A DNA stretch of 64,000 nt, taken from an uncultured Pseudomonadales bacterium. Lineage in GTDB: Bacteria > Pseudomonadota > Gammaproteobacteria > Pseudomonadales > Azotimanducaceae. The notes under the pieces are model-generated. The model saw only the letters and a program-made list of their open reading frames with translations, was not told the DNA's origin and did not search any database. A program made the position numbers and the translations under genes. Shown one piece after another: positions 33,184 through 41,411 of the stretch. Position 1 is the first letter of the stretch. Every line of letters starts with the position of its first letter. The DNA lies in NCBI GenBank assembly GCA_958296405.1, contig OY282519.1, forward strand, positions 3,580,132 to 3,644,131, given 5' to 3'.

Positions 33184-35646
33184 TTGCGCAACGCGCTGTT
33201 CGTCCTGTTCATCGGGGGGATCTTGGCCTATGGGGCCGGGTTCGCTTGGTACATGCTCAGCCGCTTCGACTTGATCGACCTGATCCGCAGCGTGAACGGG
33301 GACGACTCCTTCTACTATTTCCAGATCGCCTTCAACCTGGCCGAAAGAAAGTTTTCGACCTTCGACGGCGGCATCACGCGCACCAACGGGTACCACCCCC
33401 TCTGGCTGTTTCTGATCACGCCGTTCTACTGGGCGTTCGACAAGGAAGCGGCACTGTTCGCCATCAAGGCGTTCGAGGTGATGCTCGTCGCCGGTGGCGT
33501 GGCCCTCATCGCCGCGGCCGCCCGGCTGGCGCGCCTGCCGTGGTATCTGCTGTTCGCCGCACTGCCGATGCTCTACCAGCGGGAATCGCTGTTTCATGGA
33601 CTGGAAGCGGCGGCGGCGCTGTTCATGCTGTGCCTGTTCATTCTGGCCGCCTGTCTCTTCGCGTGCAGCCCGGCGCGGTGGAAGTGGCCACTCGCCGCGG
33701 TCGCCTTCGCCCTGCCTTGGGTACGGTTGGAGTACATCGCCATCTCGCTGGCCACGACAGCGGCGCTGTGGTTCATCGAGTGGCGGAGGCAGGAGCGAGC
33801 GCCCGGCGCGCTGATCGGAGAGCGCGCCCGGTCAGCGCTCTCGGCCAAGGCGCTGGCCCCGTCTCTCGCCGCCGGCGCCGGCGTCCTCGTGTACTTCGCC
33901 TACAACCGGCTCGTCTTCGGCGGCATCGTGCCGGTGAGCGGCGCGACCAAGCAACTCTGGTCGCAACGGCGATGGGAATCGGAAGGTGGATGGAGCCTGA
34001 CGCGGAACCTCTCAGACGCCTTGCAGATCGACATCTTCGACCTCGAACTGTGGGTTGCGCTGGAGGTCTGTGCCTATCTGCTGCTGGTCTGGTGGTTCGC
34101 ACGCCGGTCCCGCAACCGGGAGGACTGGCTTCTGCTGGCCTTCCTGGCGGGCACAGCCGGCTTGGCCGTCGGCCATCTGGCCAAGTTCGGGCAGACCGCC
34201 CTAACCTTGCATCCCTTTTTTGGGGACAACAACTGGTACTTCGTCCCGGCGTACCTGATGATGGCGCTTGCCATTCCCGTGAGGTGCTATGTCGCCATCC
34301 ACTTCATCCGCCGTTTCATCGGGCCGAAGTCGCGCCGCGCGGCCAATGTCCTGAGCCTGGGCGTTGTCGTTGCCGGCGCGGCCGTCCTCTTCCCAAAGGC
34401 GGACTTCGCCAATCCGTTCCGGTTTGTTGACGGGATGAGTGGATTGTCCGAGCGCAATCGCGAATGGGAGGTCACTTCTTGGATGGGCACGCTGGTCACG
34501 AATCGCCTGCTTCCCGAGGGCAGCGTGGTCGGGTCGTGGAGCGCCGGCGTCATCGGGTACTTCTCGCGCCTTCCCGTGGTGAACTTGGACGGCTTGGTCA
34601 ACTCATACGACTACTTGCGCGCCCAAAGGGAACGAACCGAGGTCTCGCTTTATCCACAGTGGGGGATTAGCCACTTCGCGAATGTCCTTGATGTCAACAC
34701 GATCCAAGATGCCACGCTGTTCGAAGGGCCGCCATACCGAGACCAATCGGGCGAGCGTCAATTCAAGCTCTGGTCCGCCGAACCGCCAGAGACGTCATCA
34801 GGCGGGCTCAGTCATTCCGACTGGTTCTGGCAGCGGATGGAGCCGCACTTCGATTACCGGTCGGATGACATGGGGCTGATTGTGGACGGACAGATGGCAC
34901 AGGCGTTCATCAGAGATTGCGCAACGGCGGAAATGCACGGCGAACCTCTGGTGTTTTCCCATTCGGACGAGGACGAAACGGTTTCGCGCCTTTGGCATCC
35001 GTGGGAGGACGCGAGCAAGAACAATCTTGGCTTTTGCGTGAACGCTTTTGAGTTACCCAATCATGCCCGACCTCCCATTCAGATCCCAACGGTGCCGGCC
35101 GACATTGTCACTCCCCACACACCGGCGCCCGCGCCCTCTACCATCATTGACGGGGACCATGTCTATCTCGGCGAGCAGGTGTTGGCGCGTTTCGAAGACG
35201 ATTTCGACGGCTGGCTTCTGGAAGGCGAAGCGATCACGAATCATGGTCAACATGAACGCTACAGAGGGCAGCAGCCGATCAGCGGCAATGCGGGCTTGGG
35301 CTTCCTGACGAGTTACCACCCGGACAAGGGAGACCAAACCACGGGGCAAGCACTCTCGCCGACGTTCACCGCAGAGTCTGGCCAGTATCTCGTATTCCTG
35401 ATAGCCGGCGGCGCGGGCGACAGCGTCGGGTTGCGCCTGTTGGCGGACGGCGACGAAGCCGCGACTTGGCGTGGTGAGAACACCGAACGGTTCAATTGGG
35501 TCATCTACTCCCTAGACGAGATCGCCGGCCAGCGTCTGCAATTGGAACTGTTCGACGATGAAACTGGCGGATGGGGACACATCATGCTCGACCATGTGAT
35601 GCTGGCACGGCGACTGCTATTCGACAAGCAGCCAGAGAAGCCGTAG
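33184..35646 (+). CDS. GT-C membrane glycosyltransferase 1 with C-terminal jelly-roll-like domain
   Basis: An 820-residue protein from the TTG at 33184; the natural start may be the GTG at 33054 after a slip in the G tract. About 10 membrane helices fill residues 1-430. The first periplasmic loop has GDDSFYYFQIA and ITRTNGYHPLWLFL, the acidic-pair and NGYHPLW motifs of GT-C lipid-linked-sugar transferases. A periplasmic region follows. The last 170 residues (FEDDFDGWLLEGEAI onward, with SGQYLVFLIAGGAG) look like a beta-sandwich carbohydrate-binding domain. Placed directly after DprE1, it probably uses polyprenyl-phosphate-arabinose or a related donor. Its N-terminal half is nearly duplicated by the next gene. 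Confidence 0.83.
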   Translation: MRNALFVLFIGGILAYGAGFAWYMLSRFDLIDLIRSVNGDDSFYYFQIAFNLAERKFSTFDGGITRTNGYHPLWLFLITPFYWAFDKEAALFAIKAFEVMLVAGGVALIAAAARLARLPWYLLFAALPMLYQRESLFHGLEAAAALFMLCLFILAACLFACSPARWKWPLAAVAFALPWVRLEYIAISLATTAALWFIEWRRQERAPGALIGERARSALSAKALAPSLAAGAGVLVYFAYNRLVFGGIVPVSGATKQLWSQRRWESEGGWSLTRNLSDALQIDIFDLELWVALEVCAYLLLVWWFARRSRNREDWLLLAFLAGTAGLAVGHLAKFGQTALTLHPFFGDNNWYFVPAYLMMALAIPVRCYVAIHFIRRFIGPKSRRAANVLSLGVVVAGAAVLFPKADFANPFRFVDGMSGLSERNREWEVTSWMGTLVTNRLLPEGSVVGSWSAGVIGYFSRLPVVNLDGLVNSYDYLRAQRERTEVSLYPQWGISHFANVLDVNTIQDATLFEGPPYRDQSGERQFKLWSAEPPETSSGGLSHSDWFWQRMEPHFDYRSDDMGLIVDGQMAQAFIRDCATAEMHGEPLVFSHSDEDETVSRLWHPWEDASKNNLGFCVNAFELPNHARPPIQIPTVPADIVTPHTPAPAPSTIIDGDHVYLGEQVLARFEDDFDGWLLEGEAITNHGQHERYRGQQPISGNAGLGFLTSYHPDKGDQTTGQALSPTFTAESGQYLVFLIAGGAGDSVGLRLLADGDEAATWRGENTERFNWVIYSLDEIAGQRLQLELFDDETGGWGHIMLDHVMLARRLLFDKQPEKP

Positions 35647-38414
35647 TGACGTCGGGCACCCATGTGTCGCTGGCACGCCCCTTCGCCGCGCTGCCCGAAT
35701 CCGCTGGGGAGGAGGAGGTAACTCTGTCCTCCCGGTTGCGCAACGCGCTGTTCGTCCTGTTCATCGGGGGAATCCTAGCCTACGGGGCTGGGTTAGCTTG
35801 GCACATGCTCGCCCGCTTCGATTTGATCGACCTGATCCGCGGCGTGAACGCGGACGACGCCTTCTATTACTTCGAGATCGCCAGCAACCTCGCCGAGGGG
35901 AAGTTCTCCACCTTCGACGGCGGCATCACGCGCACCAACGGATACCACCCCCTCTGGCTGTTTCTCATCACGCCGTTCTACTGGGTGTTCGACAAGGAAG
36001 CGGCGCTGTTCGCCATCAAGGCGTTCGAGGTGATGCTCGTCGCCGGTGGCGTGGCCCTTGTCGCCGCGGCCGCCCGCTTGGCGCGCATGCCGTGGTATCT
36101 GATGTTCGCCGCCCTGCCGATGCTCTACCAGCAGCCGGGGCTGATTCAGGGGATGGAAGCGGCGGCAGCACTGTTCATGTTGTGCCTGTTCATTCTGACC
36201 GCCTGCCTCTTCGCGCGCAGCCCGGCGCGGTGGAGGTGGCCGCTCGCCGCGGTCGCTTTCGCCTTGCCTTGGGTGCGGTTGGAGTACATCGCCATATCGG
36301 TGGCGGCAACAGCGGCGCTGTGGTTCGTCGAGTGGTCGAGCCGGGAGCGAGCGCCCGGCGCGCCAAGCGGAGAGCGGGCTCGATCAGCGCTCTCCGTCCA
36401 GGCGGCCGTCCCCCTTCTCGCCGCCGGCGCCAGCATCCTGGTGTACTTCGCCTACAACCGGCTCGTTTTCGGCGGCATCGTGCCGGTGAGTGGCGCGACC
36501 AAGGCTGCTTGGTCGCAGCGGCGATGGGAATCGGAAGGCGGGTACAGCCTGACGCAGAACTTCTTAGACGCCTCGCACATCGGCGTCTTCGACCTCGAAC
36601 TGCGGGTTGCGCTGGAGGTTTGCGCCTATCTGCTGCTGGTCTGGTGGTTCGCTCGCCGGTCCCGCAACCGGGAGGACTGGCTTCTGCTGGCCTTCTTGGC
36701 GGGCGTGTCCGGCTTGGCCGTCGGCCATCTGGCCAAGTTCGGGCAGACCGTCCTCACCGTGCATCCATTTATCCAAGGGGACTTTCCTTGGTACTTCGTC
36801 CCAGCGTACCTGATGATGGCGCTGATCATTCCGGCGCGATGCTATGTCGCCATTCACTTCATTCGCCGTTTCATCGGGCCGAAGTCGCCCCGCGTGGCCA
36901 ATGTCCTGAGCCTGGGCGTTGTCGTTGCCGGCGCGGTCTTCCTGCTTGCAAAGGCGGATTTCACCGCCCCGTTCCGGGGGGTTGAGGCGAGCAGTGGCTT
37001 TACCATACCTGGCACTTGGGGCGCAGCCGTCTACAGCGGCACGCAACTTGCGAATCGCGCGCTCCCCGAGGGCAGCGTGGTCGGGTCTTGGGACGCCGGC
37101 GTCATCGGATACTTCTCACGCTTCCCTGTGGTGAACTTGGATGGCCTGGTCAGCTCCTATGACTATTTTCATGCGACAGACGCGGATGGAGACGGATACG
37201 CCATATGGCACGAAAAGTTCATTCCCCTCTATCGAGAACTCGGGATCACTCACTTTGCCAACCTGACGAAAGTGGGCTTTGAAGGCAAGGCGCTTCTTGA
37301 AGGTTCACTAGTCAGCGCCTCTGGACAAGAGTTCTATCTTTGGCCCATCGAGCCCCTGGAAGATGACAACACTGCCACTCGAATCTGGAATAGGGTCGCG
37401 CCGCATTTCGAGCACCGAGCGGACGACTTCGGGCTCCTTGTTGACGGGCGGCTGGTGCAGACCATCGGCCGGGAATGCGATCCGAATGAACTGGTCGTAT
37501 GGCACTGGCCCGGGCCGTCGGATGGAACAGTCGTCAATTCCTGGACGCGAATGCAAAACGGGTTGTGCGTGGCCGCGCACGTACTGCCCGGCAATGCGCT
37601 CCCGCCGGTGAGGGTTGAAATGATGCCGGCGGACGATTACTTGGCAAGGCTGGTCGGAGACCGCGCTCCGGTCATCCGCTCCGACTGGGATGTGTACCTC
37701 GTCGAAAACCGCCTCGTCTACGCCAAGGACCAATGCAGCCCGGAGGACGCCGAACCAATGTTCTCCCTCCACCTAGACCCGGTTGAGGTGAACGACCTTC
37801 CCGGCCACCGCAAACAGCACGGCTTCGACAACCTCGACTTCGCAGCCGCGGATCACGGCTTCATCGAGGGAGGAGTCTGCATGGCGACGCGGAAGCTGCC
37901 AGACTACGCCATCGCCGAGATCCGCACTGGCCAATACGCCGGCGAGCACCGCATCTGGCGGGGCAGTTTCTATGTTGTCGAGCCGGCGGATGACGGGAGA
38001 GCCACGCCGGTTCGGTTCGAGGCAATGCCAGCAGGCGATTGGGCGTCGGGGCCGCTAGTTGGCGACCGGCCAGTCATCCGCTCCAGCTGGGATGTGTATC
38101 TCGTTGAAGACCGCCTCGTCTACGCCAAGCACCAATGCAGCCAAGAGGACGCTGAACCGACATTCTTCCTCCACCTAGACCCGGTTGAGGTGAATGACCT
38201 CCCCGTTCACCGCCGGCAGCACGGCTTCGACAACCTCGACTTCGCAGTCGCGCACGACGGCTTCATCGAGGGAGGAGTCTGCGTGGCGACGCGGGAACTG
38301 CCAGACTATGGCATCGCGGAGATCCGCACCGGCCAGTACGCCGGCGAAAACCACATCTGGGAGGGCCGTTTCAATGTTGTGGGGCCGGCGGATGACGGGC
38401 AAGCCACACAGTGA
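35646..38414 (+). CDS. GT-C membrane glycosyltransferase 2 with repeated C-terminal domain
   Basis: A 922-residue tandem paralogue of the preceding protein. It starts at GTG 35646, which overlaps the previous TAG (TAGTG), and carries the leader that joins VTLSSRLRNALFV in frame. The membrane half is very similar (NADDAFYYFEIA, ITRTNGYHPLWLFL). After about residue 430 the two proteins diverge: this one ends in two tandem copies of a roughly 130-residue periplasmic domain with WDVYLVE, LHLDPVEVNDLP, QHGFDNLDF and RTGQYAGE. The same domain ends the GT-C protein at 42926. Likely role: transfer of a polyprenyl-phosphate-linked sugar onto a surface glycan or protein. Confidence 0.83.
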   Translation: MTSGTHVSLARPFAALPESAGEEEVTLSSRLRNALFVLFIGGILAYGAGLAWHMLARFDLIDLIRGVNADDAFYYFEIASNLAEGKFSTFDGGITRTNGYHPLWLFLITPFYWVFDKEAALFAIKAFEVMLVAGGVALVAAAARLARMPWYLMFAALPMLYQQPGLIQGMEAAAALFMLCLFILTACLFARSPARWRWPLAAVAFALPWVRLEYIAISVAATAALWFVEWSSRERAPGAPSGERARSALSVQAAVPLLAAGASILVYFAYNRLVFGGIVPVSGATKAAWSQRRWESEGGYSLTQNFLDASHIGVFDLELRVALEVCAYLLLVWWFARRSRNREDWLLLAFLAGVSGLAVGHLAKFGQTVLTVHPFIQGDFPWYFVPAYLMMALIIPARCYVAIHFIRRFIGPKSPRVANVLSLGVVVAGAVFLLAKADFTAPFRGVEASSGFTIPGTWGAAVYSGTQLANRALPEGSVVGSWDAGVIGYFSRFPVVNLDGLVSSYDYFHATDADGDGYAIWHEKFIPLYRELGITHFANLTKVGFEGKALLEGSLVSASGQEFYLWPIEPLEDDNTATRIWNRVAPHFEHRADDFGLLVDGRLVQTIGRECDPNELVVWHWPGPSDGTVVNSWTRMQNGLCVAAHVLPGNALPPVRVEMMPADDYLARLVGDRAPVIRSDWDVYLVENRLVYAKDQCSPEDAEPMFSLHLDPVEVNDLPGHRKQHGFDNLDFAAADHGFIEGGVCMATRKLPDYAIAEIRTGQYAGEHRIWRGSFYVVEPADDGRATPVRFEAMPAGDWASGPLVGDRPVIRSSWDVYLVEDRLVYAKHQCSQEDAEPTFFLHLDPVEVNDLPVHRRQHGFDNLDFAVAHDGFIEGGVCVATRELPDYGIAEIRTGQYAGENHIWEGRFNVVGPADDGQATQ
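37619..38411 (+). repeat. Two tandem copies of a C-terminal domain (about 400 bases each)
   Basis: Units 37619-38020 and 38021-38411 encode nearly the same sequence, each with RSxWDVYLVE, VYAKxQCSxEDAEP, LHLDPVEVNDLP, QHGFDNLDF, GGVCxATR and RTGQYAGE. High nucleotide similarity points to a recent internal duplication. Two Cys residues per unit could form a disulfide in the periplasm. Confidence 0.85.
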
Positions 38415-39154
38415 ACGACAGGCCAAGAACAGCGCTTGTGATCGGCGCCACCTCGGATATCGGCCGCGCCATCGCGCACGCGCTGGCGGAGGACGGCTGC
38501 GCGTTGCAGCTCGCGGCCCGCGACGCGGCGCGGCTGGAGAGAGAGACGCGAGACCTCCGGGTGCGCACGGCCGCCGCCGTGACCGCTCACCCGTGCGACG
38601 TGCTCGATGAAGACTGCGGCGTCTCGTTGCTCGACACGCTCGACCCCCTGCCCGACGTGGCAGTGTGCGTTGTCGGGCTGCTCGGCAACCAAGCGGAAAG
38701 CCAGCGGGACGGCGCCGCCGCCGAGCGGGTGATGCGCACCAACTATGTCGGCCCCGCACTGCTGATGGGGGCGCTGGCCGAGCGCTTCGAGCGGCGCGGC
38801 AGCGGCGTCCTCGTCGGCGTGAGCTCGGTGGCCGGCGAACGGGGCCGAGCCACAAACTACGTCTATGGCTCCGCCAAGGCCGGGTTCACCGCGTTCCTCT
38901 CCGGCCTGCGCGGCCGGCTGGCCGCCTCGGGCGTCCACGTGGTGACGATCAAGCCGGGCTTCGTGCGCACCCGCATGACCGATGGGATGAACCTGCCGGC
39001 GCAGCTGACCGCGACCCCCGAAGAGGTCGCCGCCGCGGTGCTCACAGCGATTCATCGGCGCCGCGACATCGTTTACATACGTCGCGTCTGGCGCCCAATC
39101 ATGCTGCTCATCCGCGCCGTTCCCGAACGGGTACTCAAACGGATGAAGCTGTAG
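38411..39154 (+). CDS. dprE2: Decaprenylphosphoryl-2-keto-ribose reductase (DprE2-like SDR)
   Basis: A 247-residue short-chain dehydrogenase: GATSDIGRAIAHALAEDG for NAD(P)H (TGxxxGxG variant), Asn in TNYVGPALL, catalytic Ser in SSVAGERG and YxxxK in YVYGSAKAGF. The C-terminal half (IVYIRRVWRPIMLLIRAVP) is amphipathic and basic, fitting a membrane-associated reductase as in DprE2. With DprE1 it completes epimerisation of polyprenyl-phosphoryl-ribose to arabinose. GTG 38411 overlaps the GT-C stop (GTGA). It is the last gene of the cluster; a different-looking, transposon-scarred region follows. Confidence 0.88.
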   Translation: MNDRPRTALVIGATSDIGRAIAHALAEDGCALQLAARDAARLERETRDLRVRTAAAVTAHPCDVLDEDCGVSLLDTLDPLPDVAVCVVGLLGNQAESQRDGAAAERVMRTNYVGPALLMGALAERFERRGSGVLVGVSSVAGERGRATNYVYGSAKAGFTAFLSGLRGRLAASGVHVVTIKPGFVRTRMTDGMNLPAQLTATPEEVAAAVLTAIHRRRDIVYIRRVWRPIMLLIRAVPERVLKRMKL

Positions 39155-39296
39155 GTGCTTTCGCAACGCCGCCATAGCCACCGCCAAACGAGGCTTCCTT
39201 TCCCAACTCGCAGGCTACCGAACGGCCGCGCCCGAGGGCTTCCTTGGGCGCACCACCGGCTGCGCCTGCACAAGGCGTGTTAGCGCAAAGCAGTGA

Positions 39297-39560
39297 TTCC
39301 AGCTGGTCGGGGAAGGCAAGGGCCGCCGGCTCCGCGGCGCTGAGGTGACGGTGTGCAAGGGCTTCGACGGCGCGGCGTCGGTGCTGCTCAAGGGGCGCAG
39401 GCTGGCGTTCCGGGTGCTGGCGGAAGGCGAGGCGGCGGTTGCGGTCGCTGGCGGGAAGGACGTCCGGGACCGGGTGGACGCGGCGAAGGCGGCGCAGGCC
39501 GCGCGGCTCGTGCCCCATGGGGCTGCATTGCCGCTGTTGTACTTGCTCTACCTGTTCTAG
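39297..39560 (+). pseudogene. Transposase C-terminal fragment
   Basis: An open stretch reading FQLVGEGKGRRLRGAEVTVC, then KGFDGAASVLLKGRRLAFRV and VRDRVDAAKAAQAAR. This is the C-terminal pattern of ISNCY/IS481-like transposases (a DG.. LxxKGRxLxxRV block). Everything upstream, including the catalytic core, is gone, and the tail is altered (LYLLYLF). No inverted repeats were found. It marks the end of the glycan cluster and the start of a region rich in mobile and defence remnants. Confidence 0.65.
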
Positions 39561-39734
39561 CGAACCTACTCGCCAGCGGAGCTTCCCGTAGGCCAACGGG
39601 CTAAGGGGTGCCAGCGGAACCACGATGCGCGACCACAAGCGGCATTGCACGACTCCGCAGTTCGTGGCGCTGAACCTAGCGTGGGGCTAAGGCTGCGGGC
39701 CGATTTTGCCGCAGAGGGCCGACCACGCCCATCG

Positions 39735-40175
39735 TCAACCGATAAGCGATCCGTCGCTCAGCAGCCGGCGCACTCGGCTCAGCAGTTCTTCCGCGCTTGA
39801 GCAGTCGATCACCAAGTCGCCGGCAAGCGCCAGCCGATCGGCATCCTCCTCGTCCGCCAGGAGCCGGCTGAACTCGTCCCCCGCCTCAAGGCCGAAGCGC
39901 CGGGTGGCTTGGCGCCGCAGCAGCGTCCTCCTGCCCTCGGATGTGCCCTCCCTCAAGCCCTCGGTTCTGCCTTCGGCTCTGCCCTCGGTTCTGCCCTCAG
40001 TTCTGCCTTCGGTTCTACCCGCGGCTCTGCCCTCCGCAATTGCGTTTTGCCGCCATTCGGTGATTGCCTCGGCGAGCATGGTGGGTTCCTCCATGTATCG
40101 CAGCGCTTGCTGCATGTGGTGTCGGTGCTGGTCGCTCTCTTCGTCTCCGGCGAAGCGGGCGATCAGCAGTTGCAT
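39735..40175 (-). CDS. Stand-alone C-terminal part of the third Rpn gene
   Basis: A 146-residue frame that duplicates the end of the Rpn gene at 40305: MQLLIARFAGDEESDQH, QALRYMEEPTMLAEAITEW, a long run of RTEG units, and the DUF4351-like end (LATRRFGL-type block, LVIDCSSAEELL). The nuclease core is absent. Similarity to the full gene stops at about 40190, where the duplication ends. An internal AGGAGG-like site and ATG (40077-40092) would give a 114-residue product. As at 19522, a C-terminal-only copy lies directly downstream of a full Rpn gene, which fits a dedicated antitoxin or a recurrent kind of deletion. Confidence 0.7.
   Translation of the reverse strand: MQLLIARFAGDEESDQHRHHMQQALRYMEEPTMLAEAITEWRQNAIAEGRAAGRTEGRTEGRTEGRAEGRTEGLREGTSEGRRTLLRRQATRRFGLEAGDEFSRLLADEEDADRLALAGDLVIDCSSAEELLSRVRRLLSDGSLIG
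39947..40033 (-). repeat. 12-base tandem repeat encoding RTEG/RAEG units
   Basis: About seven copies of a 12-base unit (TTCTGCCCTCGG and close variants on the plus strand) encode repeated Arg-Thr/Ala-Glu-Gly in the linker of the stand-alone Rpn tail. The full-length gene at 40305 has only two comparable units, so the array expanded after duplication or contracted in the other copy. Confidence 0.85.
40077..40092 (-). promoter_or_regulatory. Ribosome site and start within the stand-alone Rpn tail
   Basis: GGAGGA (complement of 40087-40092) stands 7 bases before an in-frame ATG (40077-40079). Starting here gives MLAEAITEWRQ and the linker plus C-terminal domain only. The site is shared with the full-length gene (40578). 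Confidence 0.55.
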
Positions 40176-40304
40176 CAACGCCCGCGCCAGTCAAAGCCTG
40201 CCGCCCTTCGCCATCGCTGCCGCCGCCTCCGCGTCTCGGTCGCCCTGCGTGGGACATGGGCGCCAAGCGTAGTGCTGGCGGCAGCGCAATGCCGGTGCAG
40301 CGAA

Positions 40305-41411
40305 CTAGCGCATTTCGCCGTCGCCACCCCTCAGCAAGCGTCGCGCCCGGCGCAGCAATTCTTCCGCGCTTGAGCAGTCGATCACTAGGTCGCCGGCAAG
40401 CGCCAGCCGATCGGCATCCTGCTCGTCCGCCAAGAGCCGGCCGAACTCGTCCCCCGCCTCCAGGCCAAAGCGCCGGGTGGCCAAACGCCGCAGCAGCGTC
40501 CTCCTGCCCTCGGATGTGCCTTCGGTTCTACCCTCGGCGATTGCGTTTTGTCGCCATTCGGTGATTGCCTCGGCGAGCATGGTGGGATCCTCCATGTAAC
40601 GCAGCGCCTGCTGCATATGTTGATGCCGGTCGCCGGCCTCGTCTCCGGCGAAGCGGGCGATCAGCAGTTGCATCAGCGCCCGTGCCAGTCTGTTCGCAAA
40701 AGCCTGACGCTCCGCGCCCGAACCGGCCGCCCGCAGCCCGTCGAACAGCGCCTTCGCCATCGCCGGCACGGACTCCGCCTGCCGGCTCGCCAGCAGCCGC
40801 AGCAGCGCGGCGACCGGGTTCGAGCGTCCATCCTCCGCCGTCAAGTCCGCAGCGTCAAGGCACAGGAACTCGAACCGCGCCTGCCAGCCGCCCCAGCCCG
40901 CTGGCGTCGGCGCCGTCAGTTCGTCGAGGGTCTCTGGACGCCAGCGCCGGCCTCCGGTGTAGACCACCACCGGCAACACCCGCGGCAGCAGGTCGCCGGC
41001 GCGCAGTCCGCCCTCGGCGGCCACCTCTTGGCGCAGCAGCGCCACGTAGATCTCCATGCGCAGCGCCATGGCGCGGTCTGGCGAGGACTGGAACTCCAGC
41101 GCCAGCAACGCCTCCCCTTTCAACCCGGCCGCGGCGCCAGCCTCTTCTTGCGAGGGGAGGCGCGTACCGCCCCTTGGCTGAAGGTTCCCCTGCAATTCGT
41201 CCCTTCGCCCTGCCCGGCCACCGACGGTTCCAACCGCCCAAGCCATGTCGGCGCGGCGGCGCTGCCCGCCTGACGCGACATGCTCCGTCGGCAGACGACG
41301 CAGTCGGCGAGGGTCCAGCCCGGCCGTGACGCCCTCTGGCAGCAGTTCCAACAGGTCGCGCGTCATGTCGGCATCCGCGAATGCAGTTCGACAGATGTCG
41401 TCTTCGTGCAT
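40305..41411 (-). CDS. Rpn-family PD-(D/E)XK nuclease (divergent third copy)
   Basis: A 368-residue Rpn protein of a different branch from copies A and B. Core motifs are RRADMAWAV, then ALLALEFQSSPDRAMALRMEIYVALL with the ExQ catalytic pair, and LPVVVYTGGRRW. A poorly conserved insert of about 30 residues (GRAGRRDELQGN region) precedes the core strand and is unusual; it may impair folding. Helical AMAKALFDGLRAAG and the C-terminal domain with RTLLRRLATRRFGL follow. ATG 41411 is chosen since MHEDDICRTAFADADM is the usual Rpn opening; upstream frame is not protein-like. Confidence 0.82.
   Translation of the reverse strand: MHEDDICRTAFADADMTRDLLELLPEGVTAGLDPRRLRRLPTEHVASGGQRRRADMAWAVGTVGGRAGRRDELQGNLQPRGGTRLPSQEEAGAAAGLKGEALLALEFQSSPDRAMALRMEIYVALLRQEVAAEGGLRAGDLLPRVLPVVVYTGGRRWRPETLDELTAPTPAGWGGWQARFEFLCLDAADLTAEDGRSNPVAALLRLLASRQAESVPAMAKALFDGLRAAGSGAERQAFANRLARALMQLLIARFAGDEAGDRHQHMQQALRYMEDPTMLAEAITEWRQNAIAEGRTEGTSEGRRTLLRRLATRRFGLEAGDEFGRLLADEQDADRLALAGDLVIDCSSAEELLRRARRLLRGGDGEMR
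40578..40593 (-). promoter_or_regulatory. Internal ribosome site and start in the third Rpn gene
   Basis: GGAGGA (complement of 40588-40593) lies 7 bases before an in-frame ATG (40578-40580), giving a possible 91-residue C-terminal product (40305-40580). The position, just before the charged linker, is equivalent to the sites in the otherwise dissimilar copies A and B. Confidence 0.55.

Noticed and set aside
31729-33597. 622-codon open frame antisense to dprE1
   Set aside because: Low-complexity Arg/Gly/Gln-rich translation and complete overlap with a well-conserved enzyme; an open antisense frame is expected in GC-rich genes.
33054-34430. 458-codon plus-strand frame overlapping the first GT-C gene
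   Set aside because: Only its first 35 codons (the leader before the G tract) are interesting; the remainder is an out-of-frame Arg/Gly-rich reading of the GT-C sequence.
39947-40033. CRISPR-like array
   Set aside because: The 12-base units are contiguous, without spacers, and encode RTEG repeats in frame. No CRISPR array or cas gene was seen anywhere in the window.
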